Origin: Candidatus Nanopelagicales bacterium | Lineage (GTDB): Bacteria > Actinomycetota > Actinomycetes > S36-B12 > CAIYMF01 | Length of the DNA stretch: 64,000 nucleotides | Assembly: GCA_017848795.1 (NCBI GenBank) | Contig: JAFIHG010000054.1 | Location: 1-64,000, forward strand | Reading direction: 5' to 3' | Shown here: positions 30,457 through 39,019 of the stretch, piece after piece | Position numbering within the stretch: the stretch's first letter is position 1 | How the letters are laid out: the number at the start of each line of letters is the position of its first letter | Program-made: the position numbers and the translations under genes | Notes under the pieces: generated by a model | Databases searched by the model: none | What the model saw: the letters and a program-made list of their open reading frames with translations, nothing else | Told to the model about the DNA's origin: nothing

Positions 30457-31803
30457 ATGACCGTGAACCCCGATCCCGCCGAAGGCCGCCGCGTCCACGA
30501 CCTGGACCGCGCGCACGTGTTCCACTCCTGGTCCGCCCAGGGCAGCCTCGACCCGATGGTGGTCGCCGGCGCGGAGGGGTCGTACGTCTGGGACTACGAC
30601 GGCAAGCGCTACCTGGACTTCTCCAGCCAGCTCGTCAACGTCAACATCGGCCACCAGCACCCGAAGGTCGTCGCGGCGATCCAGGAGCAGGCCGGCAGGC
30701 TCTCGACGATCGCGCCGCAGCACGCGAACGACATGCGCGGCGAGGCGGCCAGGCGCATCAGCGACCTCGCCCCTGCCAGGCACAACAAGGTCTTCTTCAC
30801 CAACGGCGGCGCGGACGCCAACGAGAACGCGATCCGCATGGCGCGCCTGCACACCGGTCGCGACAAGGTGCTGACGTTCTATCGCTCGTACCACGGCAAC
30901 ACCGGCGCGGCGATCACCTCCACCGGCGACCCGCGGCGCTGGCCCAACGAGTACGCCACCGGCCACGTGCACTTCTTCGGCCCGTACCTGTACCGCTCCG
31001 CGTTCTGGGCGACGACCGAGGAGGAGGAGTGCGCCCGCGCGCTGGACCACCTCGAGCAGGTCATCACCTTCGAGGGGCCGGCGACGATCGCGGCGATCCT
31101 CATCGAGACGATCGTCGGCACCGCCGGCATCCTCGTACCGCCGCCCGGCTACCTCGCCGGCGTCCGCGCACTCGCCGACAAGTACGGCATCGTGCTCATC
31201 CTCGATGAGGTGATGGCCGGGTTCGGCCGTACCGGCAAGTGGTTCGCGTTCGACAACTTCGACGTGGTGCCGGACCTCATCACCTGGGCGAAGGGGTCGA
31301 ACTCGGGCTACGTGCCGGTCGGTGGCGTGGTCCTCAGCGACGAGATCGCGGCGACCTTCGACGACCGCGTGTTCCCCGGCGGCCTCACCTACTCCGGTCA
31401 CCCGCTCGCCGCGGCCTCGATCGTCGCGTCCATCGACGCGATGCGGGAGGAGGGCGTCATCGAGAACGCCGCCCGGATCGGCAAGGAGATCCTCGAGCCG
31501 GGGCTGCGCGAGCTCGCCGAGCGGCACCCGGTCATCGGCGAGGTACGCGGGCTGGGCGTGTTCTGGGCGCTCGACCTGGTGACCGACCGTGCCACCCGGG
31601 AACCGCTCGCGCCGTACGGCGGTTCGTCCCCCGCGATGGCCGCGCTCGTCGCGGAGAGCAAGAAGCGCGGACTGCTGCCGTTCACCAACTACAACCGGCT
31701 GCACGTCGTACCGCCGTGCACCGTCAGCGACGCCGAAGCCAAGGACGGGCTGGCGATCCTCGACGAGGTGTTCGCGGTCGTGGACTCCCACTACACCGGC
31801 TGA
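30457..31803 (+). CDS. Class III PLP aminotransferase
   Basis: A 448-residue fold-type I aminotransferase. NGGADANENAIRMAR, SYHGNTGAAI, the PLP-binding LILDEVMAGFGRTGKWFA with the Asp, and ITWAKGSNSGYVPVGG with the PLP lysine identify class III, the group of omega-amino acid:pyruvate and taurine transaminases. Amino donor and acceptor cannot be named. ATG 30457 follows CAGGAGAG at about 30443. It lies 41 bp before purD on the same strand, but purD has its own -10. Confidence 0.88.
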   Translation: MTVNPDPAEGRRVHDLDRAHVFHSWSAQGSLDPMVVAGAEGSYVWDYDGKRYLDFSSQLVNVNIGHQHPKVVAAIQEQAGRLSTIAPQHANDMRGEAARRISDLAPARHNKVFFTNGGADANENAIRMARLHTGRDKVLTFYRSYHGNTGAAITSTGDPRRWPNEYATGHVHFFGPYLYRSAFWATTEEEECARALDHLEQVITFEGPATIAAILIETIVGTAGILVPPPGYLAGVRALADKYGIVLILDEVMAGFGRTGKWFAFDNFDVVPDLITWAKGSNSGYVPVGGVVLSDEIAATFDDRVFPGGLTYSGHPLAAASIVASIDAMREEGVIENAARIGKEILEPGLRELAERHPVIGEVRGLGVFWALDLVTDRATREPLAPYGGSSPAMAALVAESKKRGLLPFTNYNRLHVVPPCTVSDAEAKDGLAILDEVFAVVDSHYTG

Positions 31804-31830
31804 GCCACACGGCCGCGTCGACCGATCCCC

Positions 31831-31836
31831 TAGGCT
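31831..31836 (+). promoter_or_regulatory. -10 hexamer of purD
   Basis: TAGGCT, 8 bases before GTG 31845; the purD message would have virtually no 5' leader, which also rules out a leader riboswitch. Confidence 0.5.
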
Positions 31837-31844
31837 GACCGCCC

Positions 31845-33125
31845 GTGAAGGTGCTCGTCGTCGGCTCCGGGGCCCGGGAGCACGCCCTCGTACGCGCGCT
31901 GCGTGCCGACCCGCAGGTCGGCCGGCTCACCGCCGCCCCGGGCAACGCGGGCATCGCGGCGGAGGTGCCGGTACGTGCGCTCGACGTCACCGACCCGCAG
32001 GCCGTCGCCGCCCTCGCTGCCGAACTCGCGGTGGACCTCGTCGTCATCGGCCCCGAGGTCCCGCTCGTCGCCGGTGCGGGCGACGCCGTACGCGCCGCAG
32101 GCATCGCGTGCTTCGGCCCGTCTGCCGCCGCAGCCCGGCTCGAGGGCAGCAAGGCGTTCGCGAAGGAGATCATGGCGGCGGCCGGCGTGCCCACCGCCGC
32201 CGCGCGGGTCTGTACGGCGCTCCCTGACTGCGAGGCCGCGTTCGACGACCTCGGCGCGCCGTTCGTCGTCAAGGCGGACGGGCTCGCCGCCGGCAAGGGC
32301 GTCGTCGTCACCGACGACTGGCAGGCCGCGATGGCGCACGCAGCGGAGTGCCTGGCGGGTCCGGGCGGGCGCGTCGTCGTCGAGGAGTACCTCGCCGGCC
32401 CTGAGGTGTCGCTCTTCTGCCTCACCGACGGGACGACCGTGGTCCCGCTGCAGCCGGCCCAGGACTTCAAGCGGGCGCTGGACGGGGACCGCGGGCCCAA
32501 CACCGGCGGCATGGGGGCCTACTCCCCGCTGCCCTGGTGCCCGGGCGACCTGGCCGAGCGGGTCGTGCGCGAGGTCGCCCAGCCGACGGTCGACGAGCTG
32601 CGCCGCCGCGGCACGCCCTTCGCCGGGCTGCTGTACGCCGGGCTCGCGCTCACCGCGCAGGGCGTGCGCGTCATCGAGTTCAACGCCCGGTTCGGCGACC
32701 CCGAGACGCAGGTCGTGCTCGCGCGGCTGCGTACGCCGCTGGCCGGCCTGCTGCACGCCGCCGCGACCGGACGGCTCGGTGAGGTCGGCGAGCTCGACTG
32801 GTCCGAGGAGGCGGCCGTCGGCGTCGTCGTCGCCGCCAAGGACTATCCCGGCCAGCCGCGCACCGGCGACCCGGTCGGCGGCCTCGCGACAGCGGCCGCC
32901 GTGCCCGGCGCGAGCGTCCTGCACGCCGGCACTCTCCGGGAGGGCGACCGTACGGTCAGCGCCGGCGGCCGGGTCCTCACGGTCGTCGGCACCGGGCCGG
33001 ATGTCGAGGCGGCCCGCGCGGTCGCGTACGCGGCTGTGGAGCGCGTCGACCTGCCCGGATCGCACCACCGCACCGACATCGCGCTCGCCGCCGTCCGCGG
33101 CGAGATCCACCTGCCCGCCTCCTGA
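31845..33125 (+). CDS. purD: Phosphoribosylamine-glycine ligase (GAR synthetase)
   Basis: A 426-residue ATP-grasp enzyme, second step of purine synthesis: phosphoribosylamine plus glycine plus ATP gives GAR. KVLVVGSGAREHAL at the N-terminus, the ATP-grasp VVKADGLAAGKGV, the family signature GPNTGGMGAYSP and the metal-binding EFNARFGDPETQ are all present. Full length for a monofunctional PurD. Confidence 0.97.
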   Translation: MKVLVVGSGAREHALVRALRADPQVGRLTAAPGNAGIAAEVPVRALDVTDPQAVAALAAELAVDLVVIGPEVPLVAGAGDAVRAAGIACFGPSAAAARLEGSKAFAKEIMAAAGVPTAAARVCTALPDCEAAFDDLGAPFVVKADGLAAGKGVVVTDDWQAAMAHAAECLAGPGGRVVVEEYLAGPEVSLFCLTDGTTVVPLQPAQDFKRALDGDRGPNTGGMGAYSPLPWCPGDLAERVVREVAQPTVDELRRRGTPFAGLLYAGLALTAQGVRVIEFNARFGDPETQVVLARLRTPLAGLLHAAATGRLGEVGELDWSEEAAVGVVVAAKDYPGQPRTGDPVGGLATAAAVPGASVLHAGTLREGDRTVSAGGRVLTVVGTGPDVEAARAVAYAAVERVDLPGSHHRTDIALAAVRGEIHLPAS

Positions 33126-33175
33126 CTCCAGCCCGGTTCCGCCGGACGCGCCTGATCACCTACGACCGCGATGGT

Positions 33176-33181
33176 TACCGT
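33176..33181 (+). promoter_or_regulatory. -10 hexamer of the iron ABC ATPase gene
   Basis: TACCGT, 6 bases before GTG 33188. It is separate from the iron box that lies downstream in front of the binding-protein gene. Confidence 0.45.
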
Positions 33182-33187
33182 TGACGC

Positions 33188-34279
33188 GTGCTGCAGGTCA
33201 CGGGGCTGAGCAAGTCCTTCCCCCCTGCGCACCGCGGCGCGCCGCCCGTGACCGCGCTCGACTCCATCGACCTCACGGTCCCCACCGGCATCTTCGCGAG
33301 CGTGCTCGGCCCCTCCGGGTCGGGCAAGACGACGCTGCTGCGCTGCATCGCCGGGTTCGAGGTCCCCGACGCCGGGGTGATCGTGCTGGGCGGCACCGAG
33401 CTCTCCGGTCCCGGCGTCCAGTTCCCGACCCACCGCCGCGGTGTCGGGATCGTCCCGCAGGAGGGTGCGCTCTTCCCCCACCTCACCGTCGCGCAGAACG
33501 TCGGGTTCGGCCTGGTCGGGACGCGCCGCACCGGGCGCAGGGAGCGGGTCGAGGAGCTGCTCGCCCTGGTCGGTATCGCCGGCCTCGCGGATCGCCGCCC
33601 CGACCAGCTCTCCGGCGGCCAGCAGCAGCGGGTCGCGCTCGCGCGTGCGCTGGCACCCGAGCCCGCGCTCGTGCTGCTCGACGAACCGTTCTCCGCGCTG
33701 GACGCGCAGCTGCGCGCGGACCTGCGCGAGGAGGTGCGGGAGTTGCTGCGGTCGCTCGGCTCCACGGCGGTGCTCGTCACCCACGACCAGGCCGAGGCCA
33801 TGTCGCTCGCCGACCACCTCGTCGTGATGCGAGCCGGCCGGGTCGTCGCGGCCGGGCATCCGGGGACGGTGTACGAGCAGCCCGCTGACGTCGAGCTGGG
33901 GCGCTTCCTCGGCGAGGCGCTCGTACTGCCGGGTGAGATCGAGCGTGACGGCGCGGACGTACGGGTGCGCTGCGCCCTCGGGCGGCTGCCGGTCGGGCAC
34001 TGGCACGGGACCGAGGGCCGCTGCCAGGTGCTCGTGCGCCCGGAGCACGTACGTGCCGGCCCGGCCGCCGGGACCGGCGGCGTCGAAGGGATCGTGCGCG
34101 CCCGCTCGTACTTCGGGCACGACGCGCTGCTGCGCGTCGAGATCCCGGGGCTACCCGAGCCGCTGCCGGTACGGGTGGCCGGCCGCGCGCCGTACCGGGT
34201 CGGGGACTGCGCCCGGCTGGAGGTGACGACGCCGGTCGCCACGTACCCTCCCGCGGAGGCTAAGGGTTGCCTAACCTAA
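33188..34279 (+). CDS. Ferric-iron type ABC transporter ATP-binding protein (FbpC-like)
   Basis: A 363-residue ATPase. Walker [10 protein letters not shown], the Q-loop [13 protein letters not shown], the signature [15 protein letters not shown], Walker [13 protein letters not shown] and the switch His in [10 protein letters not shown] are present. The C-terminal ~120 residues form the TOBE-like regulatory domain seen in FbpC/PotA. The following genes encode the binding protein and fused permease of an iron(III) system. Its last codons overlap an IdeR/DtxR-type box; the stop TAA is inside that box. Confidence 0.9.
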   Translation: MLQVTGLSKSFPPAHRGAPPVTALDSIDLTVPTGIFASVLGPSGSGKTTLLRCIAGFEVPDAGVIVLGGTELSGPGVQFPTHRRGVGIVPQEGALFPHLTVAQNVGFGLVGTRRTGRRERVEELLALVGIAGLADRRPDQLSGGQQQRVALARALAPEPALVLLDEPFSALDAQLRADLREEVRELLRSLGSTAVLVTHDQAEAMSLADHLVVMRAGRVVAAGHPGTVYEQPADVELGRFLGEALVLPGEIERDGADVRVRCALGRLPVGHWHGTEGRCQVLVRPEHVRAGPAAGTGGVEGIVRARSYFGHDALLRVEIPGLPEPLPVRVAGRAPYRVGDCARLEVTTPVATYPPAEAKGCLT

Positions 34280-34289
34280 CCTGTAGGCT
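34261..34289 (+). promoter_or_regulatory. IdeR/DtxR-type iron box and promoter of the iron-binding protein gene
   Basis: TAAGGGTTGCCTAACCTAA (34261-34279) matches 15 of 19 positions of the consensus TTAGGTTAGGCTAACCTAA; the right half is perfect. TAGGCT at 34284-34289 is a good -10 hexamer, so bound IdeR would cover the -35 to -10 spacer. Iron-replete repression of the two genes downstream follows from the known regulator family. Confidence 0.75.
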
Positions 34290-34320
34290 GCGGTCATCCG
34301 CACTCCGAAAGGTGGGTCCT

Positions 34321-35352
34321 GTGACGCCCTCGCTCTCTCGCCGGGTCCTGGCCGGCGCGCTCCCCGTGCTGCTCGCCGCGACCCTCGCCGCCTGCGGCAC
34401 CGCCTCCGGCGACGCGGGTGAGGGCCCGACCCTCACCGTCTACACCGACCAGCATGCCGAGCTGATCAGCAAGCTCACCCAGGCGTACACGGACAAGACC
34501 GGGGTGCGCTTCGACATCCAGAACGACGCCACCGTGGGGCAGCTCGAGGCGGAGGGGTCCGCGACCAAGGCGGACCTGTTCCTGTCCGAGGACCCGACGC
34601 CGGTCGCGCAGCTCGGTGCTGCCGGGCTGCTCGCTCCCGTCGACAAGGCGACGCTGGACCAGGTGCGGCCCGGCCTGAGCTCGCCCGCCGGTCGGTGGGT
34701 CGCGTACGCCGCCCGCGCCCGGGTGCTGGTGTACAACCCGGACCTGATCGCCGCGGACGAGCTGCCGAAGCGGCTCGCCGACCTCGCCGAACCGCAGTAC
34801 AAGGGCAGGTTCGCGTGGGCACCGTCGGGGGCGTTCGTCGCGACGACGCAGTACCTCATCGCGACCGAGGGCGAGCCTGCGACCCGTACCTTCCTCGACG
34901 CGGTCAAGACGAACGGTGTCAACGAGCTCAAGAACGGCAACGTACGCGACACCGTGGAGGCCGGCACGCACGCGATGGGACTGACCAACCACTACTACTG
35001 GTGGATCCTCGCGACCGAGAAGGGCGGCCCGGACCAGCTCGCCAGCCGGATCTACCACTTCCCCGAGGTGGACCCGGGGAACCTCGTGCTGTCCTCGGGC
35101 GCCGGTGTGCTGAAGTCGAGCCCGAATTCCGCTCCGGCGCAGGAGTTCCTCGCGTGGCTCAGCTCCGCCGACGGCGGCCAGCAGATCATCGCGAAGGACC
35201 CGTCCGCGCAGTACCCGGTGACCCCCGGGCTGGCCAGCGCGATCGCCGGTGACCTGTCCGACATCAAGGCGCCGCCGTTCGACATGGACAAGCTTGCCGA
35301 CTCCGCCCAGGCCGAGAACCTGCTCAAGACCCTGGGGATGTCCAGCGGATGA
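34321..35352 (+). CDS. Iron ABC transporter substrate-binding lipoprotein (FbpA-like)
   Basis: A 343-residue exported lipoprotein: signal peptide RRVLAGALPVLLAATLAAC with the lipobox Cys at about residue 23. The mature domain has LTVYTDQHAELISKLTQAY and later DAVKTNGVNELKNGNVRDTVEAG, LTNHYYWW and LASRIYHFPE. Tyr pairs around HYYWW are typical ferric-iron ligands of FbpA-type proteins. GTG 34321 follows AAAGGTGG. It sits between the ATPase and permease genes and overlaps the permease start by 4 bases. Confidence 0.9.
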   Translation: MTPSLSRRVLAGALPVLLAATLAACGTASGDAGEGPTLTVYTDQHAELISKLTQAYTDKTGVRFDIQNDATVGQLEAEGSATKADLFLSEDPTPVAQLGAAGLLAPVDKATLDQVRPGLSSPAGRWVAYAARARVLVYNPDLIAADELPKRLADLAEPQYKGRFAWAPSGAFVATTQYLIATEGEPATRTFLDAVKTNGVNELKNGNVRDTVEAGTHAMGLTNHYYWWILATEKGGPDQLASRIYHFPEVDPGNLVLSSGAGVLKSSPNSAPAQEFLAWLSSADGGQQIIAKDPSAQYPVTPGLASAIAGDLSDIKAPPFDMDKLADSAQAENLLKTLGMSSG

Positions 35353-36956
35353 GGCGACCGGCGGGCCGCACCGCCATCGCGCTGGCCGCGGTGGCGGTCG
35401 CCGCCGTCTCGCTGCTCCCCGTTGCGTACCTGTTCCTCACCGGGATCTCGCTCGGCGACGTCGTCGCCCAGTTCGCCTACCCCGCCACCGCGGACGCCCT
35501 CGCCCAGACGATCGGGCTGACGCTGCTGATCGCGGCGCTCAGCCTCGTGCTCGGCGTCGGGGCGGCGCTGCTCGTGGTGCGTACGTCGCTGCCGGCGCCC
35601 CGGCTGTTCACGGTGCTGTTCACCCTGCCGCTCGCGGTTCCCGGCTTCGTGAGCGCGTACGCCGCGTTCTCGGCCCAGCTGACCTACGCGCCGCGCCTCG
35701 GGCTGGTCACCAGCTTCGGGGGCGCGGCGGTCGTCATGTCCCTGACGCTTTACCCGTACGTCTTCCTGCCCAGCGTCGTCGCGCTGCGCGACGTCGACCC
35801 GGCGCTCGAGGAGATCGCCACCTGCCTGCGCCCCGGCCGCTGGACGCCACTGCTGCGCGTCGTGCTGCCGGCGCTGCGCCCGGCCATGGCGGCGGGCCTG
35901 CTCATCGTCGTGCTGCACGTGCTCGCGGAGTACGGCGCCATGGTGCAGCTCGGTCGCAGCACCCTGACGACCAAGATCATGGCCGAGATGCTCGACTACG
36001 GCGACTACCAGTCGGCGCGTTCGCTCTCCTTGGTGCTGATGGTCCTGTCGGCCGCGGTCCTGCTCGGCACGCGGGTGCTCACCGGCCGTGGGCGCAGCGG
36101 TGACGTGGCGCGGGGCGCATCCCGGCCACCGCGGCGGATCCGGTTGGGACGCCTGCGATTCCCCGTCCTGGTCATCGCGTCTGCGGTGCCGCTCGCGGCG
36201 GTCGGGCCGACGGTGTTCATGACGGTACGAGGGCTGACGGGCAGCGCGCGCGGCACCGCGGTGGACTGGGGGCAGGTCGGGGCGGCGCTGTCCACGACGC
36301 TCGGCTACGCGGCCGTCGCCGCGCTGGTCGCGACCACCGTGGCCGCGCCCGTCGCGTGGTGGGTCACCCGGCGGCCGTCGCCCGCCTCCCAGCTGACCGA
36401 GCGCGCGGTGTGGCTGGCGCACGCCATCCCCGCCGCGATCCTGGCGCTCGCGCTCGTCTACCTCGCCACCCGGCTGGTGCCCGGGCTCTACAAGACCTGG
36501 GTGGTGCTCGTCGCGGCGTACGTGATCCTGTTCCTGCCGCTGGCCGTCGCGAGCCAGCGGGTCGGTCTTGACGCGACCCGCCAGGCGTACGACGACGTCG
36601 CCGCCTCGCTGGGCGCGCCTCCGCTGCGGACGCTGCTGCGCGTCACGCTGCCGCTGGCCCTACCCGGGTTCCTCACCGGCGCGCTGCTGGTCGCGCTGGA
36701 CGCGAGCAAGGAGCTGACGACGACCCTGATGCTCGTACCGTTCAACGCCGACACGCTCTCGACGCGGTTGTGGGCCACGACCAACGGTGAATCGCTGGAC
36801 TTCACCGCCGCCGCCCCGTACGCCGGCATGCTCGTACTCCTCGGTGCGCTACCGGTCTACTTCCTGGTCCGCGCCACCCTGCGCCAGGTCCAGCTCCCGC
36901 ACCCCCCACCCCCTCCGCGTGTCCCTGCTCGAATCGTCGTCAACTCGCCGAGTTAG
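35349..36956 (+). CDS. Iron ABC transporter fused permease (FbpB-like), C-terminus donated by a repeat
   Basis: A 535-residue permease with about 12 helices in two homologous halves. Each half has an EAA-type loop: LEEIATCLRPGRWTPLLRVVLP and YDDVAASLGAPPLRTLLRVTLP. This fused arrangement is usual for ferric-iron and thiamine systems. The last 12 residues (RVPARIVVNSPS) and the TAG stop are encoded by family B repeat B1 (36912-36984), so the native C-terminus was replaced or extended when the repeat arrived. ATGA overlap with the binding-protein gene. Confidence 0.9.
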   Translation: MRRPAGRTAIALAAVAVAAVSLLPVAYLFLTGISLGDVVAQFAYPATADALAQTIGLTLLIAALSLVLGVGAALLVVRTSLPAPRLFTVLFTLPLAVPGFVSAYAAFSAQLTYAPRLGLVTSFGGAAVVMSLTLYPYVFLPSVVALRDVDPALEEIATCLRPGRWTPLLRVVLPALRPAMAAGLLIVVLHVLAEYGAMVQLGRSTLTTKIMAEMLDYGDYQSARSLSLVLMVLSAAVLLGTRVLTGRGRSGDVARGASRPPRRIRLGRLRFPVLVIASAVPLAAVGPTVFMTVRGLTGSARGTAVDWGQVGAALSTTLGYAAVAALVATTVAAPVAWWVTRRPSPASQLTERAVWLAHAIPAAILALALVYLATRLVPGLYKTWVVLVAAYVILFLPLAVASQRVGLDATRQAYDDVAASLGAPPLRTLLRVTLPLALPGFLTGALLVALDASKELTTTLMLVPFNADTLSTRLWATTNGESLDFTAAAPYAGMLVLLGALPVYFLVRATLRQVQLPHPPPPPRVPARIVVNSPS

Positions 36957-36984
36957 CGACGATTCGAGCAGGGACACGCGGAGG
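36912..36984. repeat. Family B palindromic repeat, copy B1
   Basis: About 73 bp. Arms CCTCCGCGTGTCCCTGCTCG and the inverted CGAGCAGGGACACGCGGAGG, with a core AACTCGCCGAGTT. It overlaps the 3' end of the permease gene and supplies its stop codon, 79 bp before the first sigma factor gene. Confidence 0.85.
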
Positions 36985-37000
36985 TGGGGGCGGCGTGGTG

Positions 37001-37008
37001 GTGCAACC
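37001..37008 (+). promoter_or_regulatory. GTGCAACC motif upstream of ECF sigma gene 1
   Basis: GTGCAACC, 62 bases before GTG 37063. The identical octamer occurs 68 and 63 bases before the other two sigma genes (38952, 40733). GCAACC resembles the -35 element recognised by SigE-like ECF factors, suggesting autoregulation. Confidence 0.5.
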
Positions 37009-37062
37009 TTTCCGAGGCTTGGTGCATCTGGTTCGGTGAGGACACCAGGCGACAGGGGGAGC

Positions 37063-37560
37063 GTGGCACCACCAGACTTCGAGTCGTACGCGGCGGCGCG
37101 CCGGCTCCAGCTGCGCCGGGTCGCGTACCTGCTCTGCGACGACTGGGACCGCGCCGAGGACCTGGTACAGGACGCGCTCGCCCGGCTCTACGTGCACTGG
37201 CGTCGCGCGGCGCGGGCCGATGACATCGATGCGTACGTACGGCGCACCCTCGTCAACGCCTACCTCGCCGACCAGCGCCGGCCCTGGCGTCGACACATCG
37301 TGACGGCGACGGTCCCGGACACGCCCGTCCCGGGGCCGGAGCCGAGCCGGCGCGACGAGCTGCGCGCCGCGTTGGCCTCGCTGGGAGCGTCCCAACGGGC
37401 GGTGGTGGTGCTTCGGCATTGGGAGGGGCTGTCGGTCGAGGAGACGGCAGCGGCGCTGAACTGCTCGACGGGGAACGTGAAGAGCCAGTCCGCTCGTGGG
37501 CTGGCCCGGCTGCGTGAGGTTCTCGCGGCCGACGAGAACGACGGCGCGGAGGTGTCGTGA
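37063..37560 (+). CDS. SigE-family ECF RNA polymerase sigma factor (pair 1)
   Basis: A 165-residue group 4 sigma factor. Region 2 reads FESYAAARRLQLRRVAYLL and DDWDRAEDLVQDALARLYVHW; region 4 is GLSVEETAAALNCSTGNVKSQ followed by SARGLARLREVL, which is typical of the actinobacterial SigE-like group. GTG 37063 has AGGGGGAG before it. It is translationally coupled to a single-pass membrane protein that should act as its anti-sigma factor. Paralogous pairs follow at 39020 and 40796. Confidence 0.9.
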   Translation: MAPPDFESYAAARRLQLRRVAYLLCDDWDRAEDLVQDALARLYVHWRRAARADDIDAYVRRTLVNAYLADQRRPWRRHIVTATVPDTPVPGPEPSRRDELRAALASLGASQRAVVVLRHWEGLSVEETAAALNCSTGNVKSQSARGLARLREVLAADENDGAEVS

Positions 37561-38582
37561 TGGACGACGACGTGCGAGGCGCGCTCGCCACTCTGCTCGA
37601 GCCCGAGCCTGCGATGCGTTCGACGGTCGCCGACGACGTACGTCGCGGACGCGCGCTGCGGATGCGCCGCCAGCGATGGCTCGCCGGCGGCGTCGCCGCG
37701 GCACTGGTGCTCGGAATCGCCGGCCTGGTCGGCGTTCCCCGGATGGCGGGTGGTCCGCTCCCGACACCGGGTGCGGTCACGGGCCTACCGAGCGCCGCTG
37801 CGCCGTCGACAGCTGCTTCTGCGGTGCAACTGATCGGGTATTGGCGAGTCACGGGAACGGAGGACGACGGTGCGATCCTCCAGTTCGGCTCGCGGGACAG
37901 CACGACCGCATTCGTCCTGTGGCGACGCTGCGGCGGCGCCATCGGTGACTGGCGGCTCTCGCCGAGCGGCGCGATGGTCATGAGCAGCTGGACGGGGTTG
38001 TCCAGAGGCAGTGAGTGCCGCGGGCGGCCGGGAGCCCTCTCACCCCGTGTTCCCTGGCTCGACGAGGTGATCGCCCTCCAGCCGGACCGGACCGGGTACC
38101 TACTCCTGTCGCCGTCTCGCACTGTTGTCGCGGGACTGGTTCCGGCGGAGCGCTCGGACATCGAGCCGGACGCGGGACCGACCGACGTGATGGCCGACCT
38201 TCCGGCGGCCACGGACGCAGATCGCCATGCGCTGACGGCCGCCGCGCCGCCGGGGTCGCAGCCGCTCGACCCGTCCGAGCTCGTCGGCCGCTGGACTCCG
38301 CACGGTCCGGCACCCGCTCACCTGGAGCTAGCGGGCGACGGGACCTACTCGGGTGCGGGCGGCTGTGGGCATGGCCGGGGTCGTTGGACGATCGACGCGG
38401 CGGGCGTCCTCATCGCCACCGGCAGCCCACCGGTGGCTGCGGACTGCGCGACTCCCGAGGCGCCTTCGGTCTGGGCGTGGGTGTGGCTGGCCGAGGCGAG
38501 AGGCGCCCGATTGACCGGACAGACTCTCGCTCTGCTCGGGCCCGATGGCCGCGTGCTCGGAACCCTCACCCGGCAAGCATGA
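37557..38582 (+). CDS. Single-pass membrane protein, putative anti-sigma factor with META-like outer domain (pair 1)
   Basis: A 341-residue protein. A ~38-residue cytosolic N-terminus is followed by one helix (WLAGGVAAALVLGIAGLVG) and a large extracytoplasmic part. That part contains two META/HslJ-like stretches: LIGYWRVTG...TAFVLWRRCGGAIGDWRL and LVGRWTPHG...GDGTYSGAGGCGHGRGRWTI. The N-terminus lacks the His-x3-Cys-x2-Cys of zinc anti-sigma factors. Anti-sigma role is inferred from its stop-start overlap with the sigma gene and from two paralogues in the same arrangement. GTG 37557 is followed at once by ATG 37560; either may be used. Confidence 0.6.
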   Translation: MMDDDVRGALATLLEPEPAMRSTVADDVRRGRALRMRRQRWLAGGVAAALVLGIAGLVGVPRMAGGPLPTPGAVTGLPSAAAPSTAASAVQLIGYWRVTGTEDDGAILQFGSRDSTTAFVLWRRCGGAIGDWRLSPSGAMVMSSWTGLSRGSECRGRPGALSPRVPWLDEVIALQPDRTGYLLLSPSRTVVAGLVPAERSDIEPDAGPTDVMADLPAATDADRHALTAAAPPGSQPLDPSELVGRWTPHGPAPAHLELAGDGTYSGAGGCGHGRGRWTIDAAGVLIATGSPPVAADCATPEAPSVWAWVWLAEARGARLTGQTLALLGPDGRVLGTLTRQA

Positions 38583-38634
38583 CCGGGGCTCACGTGAGCC
38601 GCCTGCCTGCCGCCGACCGAGCGGGGCTGCCGTT

Positions 38635-38709
38635 TCGTTCTCCTGATCATGGATGCGGCCTGAGCTCCACGCGGGACGGCTGACGGCTGGGGCATGATCA
38701 GGAGAACGA
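38635..38709. repeat. Family C inverted repeat pair, copy C1
   Basis: Perfect 17-bp arms TCGTTCTCCTGATCATG (38635-38651) and CATGATCAGGAGAACGA (38693-38709), 41 bases apart. The same arms in the opposite order occur at 40612-40720. It is 52 bp past the stop of the putative anti-sigma gene, where it could form a long-loop terminator. Confidence 0.75.
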
Positions 38710-38765
38710 TCGGGCACTTGGGATCTGAGCCCGAGGTCAGGCCGCGGCCAACCGCCAGATCGCCG

Positions 38766-38938
38766 CATGCCGATCTCGCGTGGGCGCGACTGCGCGTCCA
38801 CCTGGCTCAGGCAGGACGGCGAATAGGCGTCAACGAGTCGCAGCGACAGCAGTTGCGTACGGCCTGCCGGTGGTGACGCAGGACGATGCCTTCGCTCCGC
38901 TCGACGGCATGTACGGCGTCGAGGTCATCCGCGTCTGA
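38766..38938 (+). pseudogene. Remnant of a PIN-domain (VapC-like) toxin gene, C-terminal end
   Basis: One frame reads ADLAWARLRVHLAQAGRRIG then VN, and after a small deletion near 38836-38842 another frame reads VAATAVAYGLPVVTQDDAF then LDGMYGVEVIRV and a TGA at 38936. Together these match the C-terminal third of VapC-type PIN proteins (GRRIGVND-x-WIAATA-x-AYGLPVVTQD-x-DF), with the residues around the catalytic Asp lost. No N-terminal part or vapB antitoxin is visible, so this is a decayed toxin-antitoxin module. It occupies the 437-bp gap between sigma pairs 1 and 2. Confidence 0.7.
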
Positions 38939-38951
38939 CCCGCCGACGCCG

Positions 38952-38959
38952 GTGCAACC
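38952..38959 (+). promoter_or_regulatory. GTGCAACC motif upstream of ECF sigma gene 2
   Basis: Same octamer as at 37001 and 40733, here 68 bases before GTG 39020 and directly after the vapC remnant. Confidence 0.5.
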
Positions 38960-39019
38960 TCGGCCCGGGCAGGATCCGTTGTACCGGCAGAGGGGCGGTT
39001 CGCCGAAAGGGGGTGGCGC

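Noticed and set aside
31801-31844. Purine or glycine riboswitch upstream of purD
   Set aside because: The gap is only about 40 bp and the -10 hexamer is 8 bases from the start codon, leaving no room for an aptamer.
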